Part shown: positions 24,815 through 33,647 of the stretch, in pieces
Layout of the letters: each line of letters opens with the position of its first letter
Position numbering within the stretch: the first letter of the stretch is position 1
Origin: Actinomycetota bacterium
Lineage (GTDB): Bacteria > Actinomycetota > Acidimicrobiia > Acidimicrobiales > Microtrichaceae
Reading direction: 5' to 3'
DNA: 64,000 nucleotides
Assembly (NCBI GenBank): GCA_016870275.1
Contig: VGBZ01000006.1
Coordinates: forward strand, 1-64,000
The notes under the pieces: generated by a model
Seen by the model: the letters and a program-made list of their open reading frames with translations, nothing else
Databases searched by the model: none
What the model was told of the DNA's origin: nothing
Program-made: the position numbers and the translations under genes

Positions 24815-25018
24815 CGGTGCTGGTGGTGCCGATGTTGCTGATGTCGACAAAACCCGTCCCGCCACGGTGCACGGGTGTGTTGCGCCGCGCGATACTCGAC
24901 CGAATCACAATGGTGTCGTTCGTTCGGGTCGGGGGACCTGTCCGGCCGGGTTGAGGGCCGAGACCCACCAGCGAGACCCACCAGCGAGACCCACCAGCGA
25001 GAGAGGCAGAACGGGTTC
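24815..25018 (+). other. dnaE upstream region with triple 13-bp repeat and complementary arm
   Basis: This 204-base gap is the longest in the window. It holds three perfect tandem copies of GAGACCCACCAGC (24960-24972, 24973-24985, 24986-24998) ending 20 bases before the dnaE start. GCTGGTGG at 24819-24826, just after the cinA stop, is complementary to CCACCAGC in each copy, so three alternative hairpins are possible if the RNA includes both. No convincing TANNNT at leaderless distance is seen before dnaE, so its promoter probably lies within this gap. A weak AGAGG lies about 12 bases before the start. Confidence 0.6.
24960..24998 (+). repeat. Three tandem 13-bp repeats before dnaE
   Basis: GAGACCCACCAGC occurs three times without a mismatch. 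Because the unit is not a multiple of three and the copies lie outside any supported gene, they are not coding repeats. They may be a protein-binding cluster or a 5'-leader element. Confidence 0.9.
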
Positions 25019-28000
25019 GTGCCGAGTTCATTCGTCCACCTGCACCAGCACACCGAGTACTCCATGCTCGATGGCGCCTCCCGCATCGGCGAGGTCGTGG
25101 CCGCTGCTGTGCGCGACGGCCAGCCGGCGCTCGGGATCACCGACCACGGCAACATGTACGGAGTCCTCGACTTCTACAAGGAGTGCCGGGCGCAGGACAT
25201 CAAGCCGATCATCGGCAGCGAGCTCTACATGGCCTACGAGGACCGCACCGAGCGCTTCCAGCAGCGGGGGAGCCGGGTCGACGACTCGGGTGGTTCGGTC
25301 GAGGGTGGACGCAAGGCCTACTACCACCTCACCACGCTCGTTGAGAGCCAGGTCGGCTACCGCAACCTGATCCAGTTGTCGTCCCGGGCGTTCCTCGAGG
25401 GCTACTACCGCAAGCCCAAGGTCGACTGGGACCTCCTCGCCGAGCACTCCGAGGGGTTGATCGTCACCACCGGCTGCCTGGGCGGCCACGTCCTCCAGGC
25501 CATGATGAACGAAGGGTTCGACGCCGCCTGCGAGCGGGCAGGTCGCCTCCTCGACATCTTCGGCCGGGACCACCTCTTCGTCGAGCTCCAGGACCACGGC
25601 ATCGATGAGCAACAGCAGACCAACCCGCTGCTGTTGCAACTCGCCAACCGTCTGCACCTGCCGCTGCTCGCCACCAACGACAGCCACTACGTCCACCAGC
25701 ACGATGCGGTGTCGCACGATGCCCTGTTGTGCGTGCAGACGGGATCCCTGCGCAGCGACCCGGACCGCTTCAAGTTCAAGGGCGACCAGCACTACCTGAA
25801 GTCCGCAGCGGAGATGCGCTCGGTGTTCGGCGAGATCCCCTCGGCGTGCGACAACACACTCTGGGTGGCCGAACGTTGCGAGCTCGAGATCGAGTTCAAC
25901 AAGCCCCAGCTCCCGGCGTTCCCGCTCCCGGAGGGCTTCGCCGACGACGCCGCCTACCTCGAGTACCTGACGCTGGCCGGGGCCCGTGAGCGGTGGGGTG
26001 ACCACCTCTCCGACGACGTCGTCGAGCGGCTCGCATACGAGCTACGGATCATCTCCGACATGGGCTTCAGCGCGTACTTCCTGATCGTCTGGGACCTGAT
26101 CCGTCACGCCCGGTCCTCGGGGATCCGGGTCGGCCCGGGTCGCGGTTCGGCAGCGGGTTGTGCGGTGGCGTACTGCCTGCGGATCACCGACCTCGACCCG
26201 ATCCGTTACGACCTGCTCTTCGAACGGTTCCTCAATCCGAGCCGGATCTCCATGCCCGACATCGACATGGACTTCGACTCCCGTTACCGGGACGAGATGA
26301 TCCGTTACGCCGCTGAGCGTTACGGCCGGGACCACGTGGCCCAGATCGTCACCTTCTCGACCATCAAGGCCCGGGCGGCCGTGCGTGACGCCGCCCGGGT
26401 GCTCGGTTTCCCGTACGCGCTCGGTGACCGGGTGGCCAAGGCCATGCCGCCCCTCGTCATGGGCCGCGACACCCCGTTGCACGCGTGCCTCGAACGGAAC
26501 GACGCCTACGCCGAGGGCTACGCCATGGCCGCAGAACTGCGGTCCATGTACTCCGCCGACCCCGACGCCAAGGAGGTGATCGACGTCGCCCGTGGTCTCG
26601 AGGGGCTTCGACGCGGCGACGGCATCCACGCTGCTGCGGTCGTCATCACCCGGGAGCCGCTGACGGAGTACCTCCCGATCCAGCGCAAACCCGAGGCCGG
26701 ACAGGACCCCGAGGACGCACCGGTCGTCACGCAGTACGAGATGCACGGGGTCGAGGATCTCGGTCTGCTCAAGATGGACTTCCTCGGCCTGCGCAACCTC
26801 GACGTGATCACCGACACCCTCGAGTTGGTCCGGTCCCGCCGAGGCGTCGACGTCGACATCGACTCGGTGCCGCTCGACGATCCGGCCACCTTCGAGCTGC
26901 TCCGACGGGCCGAGACCGTGGGTGTGTTCCAGCTCGAGGGCACAGCCATGCGGGCACTCATCAAGTCCTTGGCGCCCACGACGTTCGAGGACGTTGCTGC
27001 GCTCGTCGCCCTGTACCGACCGGGACCGATGGCAGCGAACATGCACACCGACTTCGCCGACCGCAAGAACGGCCGCCAGGAGGTCAGCTACCTCCACCCC
27101 GACGCCGAGGACATCCTCGGTGAGACCTACGGACTGTGCATCTACCAGGAGGGAATCATGCGGATCGCTCAGCGCTTCGCGTCGTACTCCCTCGCCGACG
27201 CTGACAACCTCCGAAAGGCCTGCGGCAAGAAGGACCGAGCCAAGATCGCCGCCGAGCGCGTGAAGTTCGTCGAGGGCTGCGACCGCACCGGTTATGGCCG
27301 TGACCTCGGTGAGCAGTGGTTCAACATCATCGAGCCGTTCGCCGACTACGCATTCAACAAATCCCACAGCTACGGCTACGGGTTCGTGGCGTTCCAGACG
27401 GCGTACCTCAAGGCCAACTACCCCGCTGAGTACCTCTCGGCGCTGCTCACCAGCGTCAAGGACAAGCTCGAGAAGGCAGCGGTGTACCTCGCCGAGTGCC
27501 GAACCTCCGGGATCGAGGTGCTCGTTCCCGATGTGAACCGCTCAGCGTCGGACTTCACGCCCGTGTCGGCCGTCGGCGATGACGGCGACGAGCGGGATCA
27601 GATCCTCTTCGGGCTGTCGGCGATCCGCAACGTCGGCACGGCGCTCGTCGACCTGATCGTGGCCGAGCGGAGTGCCAACGGGCCCTTCGTGGACTTCTGG
27701 GACTTCGCCGAGCGGGTCAACACGATGGTCCTCAACCGCAAGACGATCGAGTCGCTCATCAAGGCTGGTGCGTTCGACTCCCTCGGGCATCCCCGGCAGG
27801 GGCTGCTCGCCGTCTGCCCCCAGATCATCGATGCGACCGTCGCCCGCCGCAAGGAGCACGACATGGGCGTGATGTCGTTGTTCGGTTCATCCGATGACGG
27901 CCCGGTGTTCGACGAGCGGGTCGGCATCCCCGACGTCGAGTTCGACAAGTCCCAGCGACTCGCTTTCGAAAAGGAGATGCTCGGGTTGTACGTCTCCGAC

Positions 28001-28561
28001 CATCCCATGCTCGGGGCGGAACAGGCGCTCGCCCGGCGCACCGACTGCGGGTTGGGCGATCTCGAGGACGTCCCCGACGGCGAGCGCCGGACGCTCGGAG
28101 GAGTGGTGACCAATCTCAACAAGCGCTGGACCCGTCGCGGCGAACTCATGGCGACGTTCACGCTCGAGGACCTCCGGGCCAGCGTGGAGGTCATGGTGTT
28201 CCCCAAGATGATGGCCGAGGTGGGCCACCTCCTCGACGACGACGTGATCATCATCACCAGTGGGCGGGTGGATCGTCGGGACGACGCCCTCAAGTTCATC
28301 CCCGCCGAGGTCTCGGTGTTCGAACCCGTCATCGACGAGTCGCCCCCGCTGCGACTGCATCTCTCCTCCCGGCGGCTCGACGAAGGGACGCTCGAGCAGC
28401 TCAAGACGTTGTTCGCCGACTTTCCCGGCGACAGTGAGGTGCTGATCGTGCTCGACGAGGCATCGTTGGTGCGTCTCCCCGACGACTATCAGGTCAGCAC
28501 GCAGAGTGGGCTCGTCGGTGAACTCCGGGCCCTCCTCGGCCACGCCGCAGTGACGGTCTGA
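25019..28561 (+). CDS. dnaE: DNA polymerase III alpha subunit
   Basis: The replicative polymerase, 1180 residues, normal for DnaE1. The PHP domain begins at once (HLHQHTEYSMLDGASRIGEV), the palm carries the catalytic aspartates in MPDIDMDFDSRYRD, and the fingers region reads AFNKSHSYGYGFVAFQTAYLK. A helix-hairpin-helix region and an OB fold (LGGVVTNLNKRWTRRGELMATFTLED, read in parts) follow. GTG 25019 is chosen because it leads directly into the PHP domain; in-frame sequence further upstream crosses the repeats and is not protein-like. No intein is present. Confidence 0.97.
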   Translation: MPSSFVHLHQHTEYSMLDGASRIGEVVAAAVRDGQPALGITDHGNMYGVLDFYKECRAQDIKPIIGSELYMAYEDRTERFQQRGSRVDDSGGSVEGGRKAYYHLTTLVESQVGYRNLIQLSSRAFLEGYYRKPKVDWDLLAEHSEGLIVTTGCLGGHVLQAMMNEGFDAACERAGRLLDIFGRDHLFVELQDHGIDEQQQTNPLLLQLANRLHLPLLATNDSHYVHQHDAVSHDALLCVQTGSLRSDPDRFKFKGDQHYLKSAAEMRSVFGEIPSACDNTLWVAERCELEIEFNKPQLPAFPLPEGFADDAAYLEYLTLAGARERWGDHLSDDVVERLAYELRIISDMGFSAYFLIVWDLIRHARSSGIRVGPGRGSAAGCAVAYCLRITDLDPIRYDLLFERFLNPSRISMPDIDMDFDSRYRDEMIRYAAERYGRDHVAQIVTFSTIKARAAVRDAARVLGFPYALGDRVAKAMPPLVMGRDTPLHACLERNDAYAEGYAMAAELRSMYSADPDAKEVIDVARGLEGLRRGDGIHAAAVVITREPLTEYLPIQRKPEAGQDPEDAPVVTQYEMHGVEDLGLLKMDFLGLRNLDVITDTLELVRSRRGVDVDIDSVPLDDPATFELLRRAETVGVFQLEGTAMRALIKSLAPTTFEDVAALVALYRPGPMAANMHTDFADRKNGRQEVSYLHPDAEDILGETYGLCIYQEGIMRIAQRFASYSLADADNLRKACGKKDRAKIAAERVKFVEGCDRTGYGRDLGEQWFNIIEPFADYAFNKSHSYGYGFVAFQTAYLKANYPAEYLSALLTSVKDKLEKAAVYLAECRTSGIEVLVPDVNRSASDFTPVSAVGDDGDERDQILFGLSAIRNVGTALVDLIVAERSANGPFVDFWDFAERVNTMVLNRKTIESLIKAGAFDSLGHPRQGLLAVCPQIIDATVARRKEHDMGVMSLFGSSDDGPVFDERVGIPDVEFDKSQRLAFEKEMLGLYVSDHPMLGAEQALARRTDCGLGDLEDVPDGERRTLGGVVTNLNKRWTRRGELMATFTLEDLRASVEVMVFPKMMAEVGHLLDDDVIIITSGRVDRRDDALKFIPAEVSVFEPVIDESPPLRLHLSSRRLDEGTLEQLKTLFADFPGDSEVLIVLDEASLVRLPDDYQVSTQSGLVGELRALLGHAAVTV

Positions 28562-28615
28562 GCGGCTCGTCACCGTGAGCGGCGCGAGTTGCAGCCGTCG
28601 CCCAAAACCGCTGGA

Positions 28616-28673
28616 CTAGGGGGGTCGTCCGGCATCGTCGGACGGTTGCGGAACCGAGGCGAGGAGAGCACGT
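28616..28673 (+). promoter_or_regulatory. Possible promoter and leader of the unknown gene at 28674
   Basis: CTAGGGGGG near 28615-28623 offers a weak -10-like TAGGGG. A small hairpin GTCCG-N7-CGGAC follows, and GAGGAGA lies a few bases before the ATG, a proper ribosome-binding site. This gene therefore looks leadered, unlike many others here. Confidence 0.3.
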
Positions 28674-29348
28674 ATGGCGCTAGAGGTGACGACGATCGAC
28701 AGCGTGGCCTTGGGGGATGCCGAACTGGCCGAACTCGCAGATCTCTGTGCCGAGGCCGGCTTCCCGCACGAGGTCGGGACGCTCTCGAAACTCCGTGACA
28801 ACCCGGACTGGGTGCTCGTCAGCCGGGTGCGCGAGGGCAACCACCTGCGCGGTTTCTCGGTCTCCTCGCTGGTTCGCCTCGGTGGGACCCCGTCGATCGT
28901 CTACGCCCTCGCCGTGGTGAAGCGGTCGTCCCGTCGTGACGCCATCTTGAAGTCGATCATCACCGAGAACTTCCGCCGGGCGCTCGCAGCGTTCCCCGAC
29001 GAGGACATCCTCGTCGGGGCCCGGTTCAGCGACCCGGGCGCCACCGAGGCGTTCAAGGCCGTCGTCGACATCGTCCCCCGACCGGGACACAAGGCATCGG
29101 GCGAGGAGCGGGCCTGGGGCAAGCGTCTCGCCCGGCGCTACGAGGTGAGCGCCTCGGCCTACGACGAGGTGTCCTTCACCGTGACCGGTGACGGATCGCT
29201 GCCCATGGTCGTGGACCACGAGACCTCCAAGCCGGCCTCAATTCCCGCCGACATCGCTGCTCTGTTCGACCACCTCGACGCCGACCGGGGCGACCACTTG
29301 ATCCTCTGTGGTTGGGTGATGGCCGAGGACCTGTTGAAGTACGGGTGA
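28674..29348 (+). CDS. Unrecognised conserved-looking protein
   Basis: A 224-residue soluble protein I cannot assign. The first 110 residues alternate strands and helices in a way that recalls acetyltransferase-like folds: VTTIDSVALGDAELAELADLC, GFSVSSLVRLGGTPSIVYALAV, then a basic helix RSSRRDAILKSIITENFRRAL. No acetyl-CoA loop motif (R/QxxGxG/A) is present. The middle reads DIVPRPGHKASGEERAWGKRLARRY, and the protein ends in a hydrophobic LILCGWVMAEDLLKYG. The ATG at 28674 has a good GAGGAGA site. It overlaps the nitroreductase-like gene by GTGA, so the two belong to one operon. Confidence 0.6.
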   Translation: MALEVTTIDSVALGDAELAELADLCAEAGFPHEVGTLSKLRDNPDWVLVSRVREGNHLRGFSVSSLVRLGGTPSIVYALAVVKRSSRRDAILKSIITENFRRALAAFPDEDILVGARFSDPGATEAFKAVVDIVPRPGHKASGEERAWGKRLARRYEVSASAYDEVSFTVTGDGSLPMVVDHETSKPASIPADIAALFDHLDADRGDHLILCGWVMAEDLLKYG

Positions 29349-29956
29349 CCCGGAGCCTGAGCGACCTGCTCGCCTCCCGGCGGATGTGCCGGGATTTCTC
29401 GCCCGAACCCATCAGCTCCGACATCCTCGACCCGGTGCTCGCTGCGGCGTTCGCAGGACCGAGGGCCGGGAACACCCACGGGATCCACCTCGTCGTTCTC
29501 GAGGACGCCGAGTGCGCTCGGTACTGGGACGTGACCCTCCCCGAGGAGCGGCGATCCGGGTTCCGATGGCCGGGCCTGCTGCGGGCCCCGGTCCTCGCTG
29601 TGGTCGTCGTCGACGTCGAGGCCTACGTCCGCCGCTACGGCGAGTCGGACAAGGTCGGCTCCGGACTGGGGTCGTCCGCTGAGGCATGGGCGGTCCCGTA
29701 CTGGTTCGTCGACGCCGGATCGGCGGCCATGGCGGTGCTGCTCGCCGCCGAGGCTGCTGGACTCGGTGCTCTCTGGTTCGCCCTGTTCGACCACGAGGCG
29801 GCCGTCGCCGAGGAGTTCGGCGTCCCCGCCGGGTTCCGTGCGGTCGGGACCTTGGCGCTCGGGCGTCGGGCGCCGGGCCCGTCGGAGGCGTCCCGCTCGG
29901 CCACTCGGGGCCGGCCGGACCCGTTGGAGTTCCTCCACCGGGGCGGCTGGGCCTGA
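29345..29956 (+). CDS. Nitroreductase family protein
   Basis: A 203-residue flavin-binding-fold protein. The N terminus SDLLASRRMCRDFSPEPISSDIL matches the FMN phosphate-binding start of nitroreductases, followed by AAFAGPRAGNTHGIHLVVLED. The central part VDAGSAAMAVLLAAEAAGLGALWF and the late VPAGFRAVGTLALG fit the dimeric nitroreductase fold. Substrate unknown; relatives reduce nitro groups, quinones or F420-type substrates. GTG 29345 overlaps the upstream stop (GTGA). It ends ten bases before the convergent YyaL-type gene. Confidence 0.85.
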   Translation: MTRSLSDLLASRRMCRDFSPEPISSDILDPVLAAAFAGPRAGNTHGIHLVVLEDAECARYWDVTLPEERRSGFRWPGLLRAPVLAVVVVDVEAYVRRYGESDKVGSGLGSSAEAWAVPYWFVDAGSAAMAVLLAAEAAGLGALWFALFDHEAAVAEEFGVPAGFRAVGTLALGRRAPGPSEASRSATRGRPDPLEFLHRGGWA

Positions 29957-29966
29957 CAGCGTGCGA

Positions 29967-31994
29967 TCAGCCGAGTTCGGCGAGCAGGCCCTCCACATCG
30001 TCGACGGGCGAGCGGCACGCACGATTGCGGCACACGTAGGCCCGGCCGTCGCCACCCGTCTCGTCTCGGCCCTCCCACAGCGGGCCGTCGCCGCGTTCAC
30101 CGGCGGCGAGCACCACGGTTGGCAGGAACCGTCGGTGGACCGCAGCCACCAGGTCCGGCCGCTCGCCGGTGATGACGACCTCGGTGATGCCGACCGCTTC
30201 GAGCTCCACCGCCCACAGGAGCATCCCGAATCCGGTGGGGTGACGGGCGGCGAGCGGTCCGAGTGACCGCAGGAGCGACCGGGCCATCTCGCCGTAGCGG
30301 GTCTCACCGGTCAGCGCCTCGAGCCGGAGGAATCCGACGGCGGTCTGGCTGGCCCCGGACGGGGTCGCCTCGTCGGCGAGTTCCCGGGGTCTGGTGAGCA
30401 GCTCCTCGGCATCGTCTGCGGTGGTGAACACGCCCCCGTCGGGGTCCCAGTAGTGCTCGGCGATCTGCTCGGCCACGGCGGTGGCCTCGTCGAGCCAGCG
30501 CAGCAGCCCAGTCGCCTGGTACAACGCCAGGAAGGCGTCGAGGAGCGCTCCGTGGTCGGCGGCGTAGGCCAGGTGCTGGGCCCGGCCGGCACCTCCTGCG
30601 GACTGCCATGAGCGCAGCCAGCGGCCATCGTCCCGACGCAGTCGCTCACAGAGGAACAGCGCCGTGAGCTCGGCCTGGATCACCCACTCCCGGTTACCGG
30701 TCGCCGCACCGGCCTCGGCGAGCGCTGTGATCATCAGAGCGTTCCACTCGCACAGCACCTTGTCGTCGAGGCCGGGACGCGGCCGCTGTGAACGAACCGC
30801 AGCGAGTGCCCGCCGGGTCTCGGTGATCTCCGTCGGACGATCGAGATCCGTGCGGTGCCGGATCCGGTTGGGGATCGAGCGGCCCTCGAAGTTCCCCGCC
30901 GAGGTGATGTCGAAGAACGAACAGCAGGCCTCGGTGTGCGCACCGAGGCCCTGTGACTCGAGGGCCTCCGCCACCTGCTCCGGCGTCCACAGGTAGTACT
31001 CGCCTTCCTCGGCCTGTTCGCTGCCGGGCTCAGCGAGGCTGTCGGCGTCCTCGGCGGAGAAGCGCCCGCCCGCACTGTGCGACAGGTCCCGCAGGACGTA
31101 GGTGATCGCCTCGGTCAGGGTCTGGAGGTGGCGCTCAGCGCCCGTGACCTGCCACGTGTGTGTGAGCAGTCGGATCAACAGCGCATTGTCGTAGAGCATC
31201 TTCTCGAAGTGCGGGACGAGCCACTGCCGATCGACGGAGTAGCGGGAGAATCCGCCCCCGAGGTGGTCGTGGATCCCGCCGGCGCTCATGGCGTCGACGG
31301 ACGTCACCACGGCGTCGAGCGCTGCGGTCGAACCGGTCCGCACGTGGGTACGCAGGAGGTGGTCCAGGGTGAGGGTCTGGGGGAACTTGGGGGCCTGACC
31401 GAAGCCGCCCCAGGCGGCGTCGAAGGAAGCGAGAGCCGCCAGGGTCGCCTCGTCGAGCACCTCGATGGCGGGGAGGTCGTTCCCCGACGGCACTGCGTCA
31501 CGACGAACCAGTTCGGTGAGCTGGCCGGCCTGTTCGAGGAGCTCATCACGCCGGTCGGTCCACGCCTCGTGGACGGCGGTGAGGACCTGGGCGAACGAGG
31601 CCTGGCCGCCCCGGGGCCGGTCCGGGAAGTATGTGCCGCAGAAGAACGGTCGACCGTCGGGCGTGGCGAACACGGTCATGGGCCAGCCGCCGTGGCCGGT
31701 CATGGCCTGCGTGGCCTCCATGTAGATCCGGTCGACGTCGGGCCGCTCCTCCCGATCGACCTTGATGTTGACGAACCACTGGTTCATCAACTCGGCGGTG
31801 GCGACGTTCTCGAAGGACTCGTGTGCCATGACGTGGCACCAGTGACAGGACGAGTAGCCGACCGAGAGCAGCAACGGACGGTCGGTCGACCTGGCCAACT
31901 CGAAGGCCTCCTCACCCCACGGGAACCAGTCGACGGGGTTGTCGGCGTGTTGACGCAGATAGGGACTGGTCTGGTCGAGGAGACGGTTGGACAT
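29967..31994 (-). CDS. YyaL-type thioredoxin-domain protein (DUF255/spermatogenesis-associated protein 20 family)
   Basis: A 675-residue cytosolic protein. The N-terminal thioredoxin-like domain starts [21 protein letters not shown] and has the redox motif SSCHWCH, followed by [13 protein letters not shown] and [13 protein letters not shown]. The remaining 500 residues form an (alpha/alpha)6 barrel like those of glycosyl hydrolases or epimerases. The family is widespread, but the reaction is not established. The ATG at 31992-31994 is six bases after a reverse TAGCTT. The SDR gene is divergent. Confidence 0.9.
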   Translation of the reverse strand: MSNRLLDQTSPYLRQHADNPVDWFPWGEEAFELARSTDRPLLLSVGYSSCHWCHVMAHESFENVATAELMNQWFVNIKVDREERPDVDRIYMEATQAMTGHGGWPMTVFATPDGRPFFCGTYFPDRPRGGQASFAQVLTAVHEAWTDRRDELLEQAGQLTELVRRDAVPSGNDLPAIEVLDEATLAALASFDAAWGGFGQAPKFPQTLTLDHLLRTHVRTGSTAALDAVVTSVDAMSAGGIHDHLGGGFSRYSVDRQWLVPHFEKMLYDNALLIRLLTHTWQVTGAERHLQTLTEAITYVLRDLSHSAGGRFSAEDADSLAEPGSEQAEEGEYYLWTPEQVAEALESQGLGAHTEACCSFFDITSAGNFEGRSIPNRIRHRTDLDRPTEITETRRALAAVRSQRPRPGLDDKVLCEWNALMITALAEAGAATGNREWVIQAELTALFLCERLRRDDGRWLRSWQSAGGAGRAQHLAYAADHGALLDAFLALYQATGLLRWLDEATAVAEQIAEHYWDPDGGVFTTADDAEELLTRPRELADEATPSGASQTAVGFLRLEALTGETRYGEMARSLLRSLGPLAARHPTGFGMLLWAVELEAVGITEVVITGERPDLVAAVHRRFLPTVVLAAGERGDGPLWEGRDETGGDGRAYVCRNRACRSPVDDVEGLLAELG

Positions 31995-32054
31995 GGGGGC
32001 AAGCTAACGCCACGGAGTGGGCTCGCCGTCCTGTCGAGCCGGTAGGTTCGGCCC
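31995..32054. promoter_or_regulatory. Divergent leaderless promoters of the YyaL-type and SDR genes
   Basis: Reverse TAGCTT (32001-32006) is six bases from the YyaL-type ATG, and forward TAGGTT (32043-32048) is six bases from the SDR GTG. The two elements are 36 bases apart, so their -35 zones must overlap, as at the heliorhodopsin/SURF1 gap. Confidence 0.5.
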
Positions 32055-32801
32055 GTGGACTGCAGACTCGACAACAAGGTGGCGCTCGTGACGGGGGCCT
32101 CCCGTGGGATCGGCCAGGCGATCGCTGCGGCGTACGCGGCGGCGGGAGCCTCGGTGATGCTCTCGTCGCGCAAGGCCGAAGCGCTCGACGAGGCGGTGCG
32201 GGCGATCGGCTCCACCGGCGGCGAACTCGCCACGTTCGTCGCCAACGCCGGCGACCCCGAGGCCGCAGCGGCGTGCGTCGCAGCGACCGTCGAGCGTTTC
32301 GGTGCGCTGGACATCCTGGTGAACAACGCCGCCACGAGTCCCTACATGGGGCCCATGATCGACATCGACCTGCCGCGGCTCGACAAGACCTACGACGTCA
32401 ATCTGCGGGGTGCGTTCGTCTGGACCCAGGAGGCGTGGCGTCAGTCGATGAGTGACCGTGGGGGAGTGGTGATCAACATCTCCTCCATCGGAGGGATGTC
32501 CGTCGAGACGTCGATCGGTCACTACAACGTCACCAAGGCGGCGCTCATCCACCTCACCCGCTCCCTCGCAGCTGACCTGGCGCCCGGCGTCCGGGTGGTG
32601 GCGTTGTGTCCCGGCCTTGTCAAGACCGACATGGCTCGAGCCCTGTGGGAGCGCAACGAGGATGCAGTGGCGCAGATGGTTCCCCTCAAGCGGCTCGGGG
32701 AACCGAGCGACATCGCCGACGCCGCCGTGTTCCTTGCGAGCGACTCCGCCTCGTGGATCACCGGGACGACCCTCGTCGTCGACGGTGGGATGCTCCTGTA
32801 G
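32055..32801 (+). CDS. Short-chain dehydrogenase/reductase
   Basis: A 248-residue classical SDR. The nucleotide-binding motif GASRGIG is at residues 13-19, NNAAT follows strand 4, the catalytic Ser lies in NISSIGG and the Tyr-Lys pair in YNVTKAAL. The C-terminal part LGEPSDIADAAVFLASDSASWITG is typical of the 3-oxoacyl-reductase-like group. Cofactor preference and substrate are not clear. GTG 32055 is six bases after TAGGTT. It converges on the VOC gene, with 21 bases between stops. Confidence 0.92.
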   Translation: MDCRLDNKVALVTGASRGIGQAIAAAYAAAGASVMLSSRKAEALDEAVRAIGSTGGELATFVANAGDPEAAAACVAATVERFGALDILVNNAATSPYMGPMIDIDLPRLDKTYDVNLRGAFVWTQEAWRQSMSDRGGVVINISSIGGMSVETSIGHYNVTKAALIHLTRSLAADLAPGVRVVALCPGLVKTDMARALWERNEDAVAQMVPLKRLGEPSDIADAAVFLASDSASWITGTTLVVDGGMLL

Positions 32802-32822
32802 GTCGAATGTGGGCGAAGACGG

Positions 32823-33647
32823 TCAGTGGACCGTGCTGTTCAACACGATCCGGGTGCCGCACGCCGATTCGATGACCCACCGGCCCTCGGCCACCTCGAC
32901 CGCCCCGGGCACCGTCGCCGGCTCGTCGTAGCTGAAGTACAGGTGACGCAAGCGGCCGTGACGGTCGCCGACCCACGACGCCGCCTCGCCGTGGGCCGCC
33001 TCGAGAAGCCGGAGCCGGCCGCCTCCACCCCAGCTGAGCTCCACCCAGTGGTTACCGTCGACGGCTGCGCCCCGGGAGGTCACGACGCCTCCGAGCAACT
33101 CGCCGAAGAGTCGAACGGCGCCGGGGAGGTCGGCGACGGCGTGGACCACTCGGCCGAGGGACGCCACGGGACGGTCGTAGGCGACGTCGGGGAACCCTTC
33201 GGGCGGCTCCTGTGTGCGTCTCGCTCCGATGTGGGACTCCGCCACCTGCACCACGATGCCGTGGGCCTCGGACGGGTGGATGAACACCTCCCGCCACATC
33301 GGATCGTGTCGATCCTCCTCGATCGGGTTGATCCCGGCGGCGCGCAGCGTGGCGATCGTACGATCGAGGTCGGCGACGTTGAAGGTCAGGTGGTGCGGCC
33401 CGGGCCCGGAGCGGGCGAGGAAATTGCGCAGGAAGTCCCGGCCGGCCTCCGGATGGATCCCCTCGACCACGAAGCCGTTGGCGAACCGGAGCTGTGTCCA
33501 CCCGAACCCGTCGTTCAGGCCCCGATCGAGGTACTGCCCGCCGAGAGCGCTCGCAAACAGCGGCCACGGATCGGTGATCTGATCGACGGCGATCGCCACG
33601 TGTGTGAAGGTGGCGTCCGAGGCCTGTTCGGTGTGGGGAGGGTTCAC
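32823..33647 (-). CDS. Two-domain VOC (glyoxalase/epimerase-fold) protein
   Basis: A 274-residue protein with two vicinal-oxygen-chelate modules. The first begins TFTHVAIAVDQI and continues through PHHLTFNVADLDRTIATLRAAGI to HPSEAHGIVVQ, resembling methylmalonyl-CoA epimerase. The second begins LGRVVHAVADLPGAVRLFGELL. Metal-binding histidines and glutamates can be placed in the first module. The reaction is unknown. GTG 33645-33647 overlaps the menE stop as GTGA, so it is cotranscribed with menE although no menaquinone step is known for such a protein. Confidence 0.8.
   Translation of the reverse strand: MNPPHTEQASDATFTHVAIAVDQITDPWPLFASALGGQYLDRGLNDGFGWTQLRFANGFVVEGIHPEAGRDFLRNFLARSGPGPHHLTFNVADLDRTIATLRAAGINPIEEDRHDPMWREVFIHPSEAHGIVVQVAESHIGARRTQEPPEGFPDVAYDRPVASLGRVVHAVADLPGAVRLFGELLGGVVTSRGAAVDGNHWVELSWGGGGRLRLLEAAHGEAASWVGDRHGRLRHLYFSYDEPATVPGAVEVAEGRWVIESACGTRIVLNSTVH

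Noticed and set aside
24960-24998. CRISPR-like repeat array
   Set aside because: The 13-bp units are directly adjacent with no spacers, and no cas genes are present.
26042-27367. A 441-codon reverse frame inside dnaE
   Set aside because: Shadow of the dnaE reading frame; no motifs and no plausible promoter.
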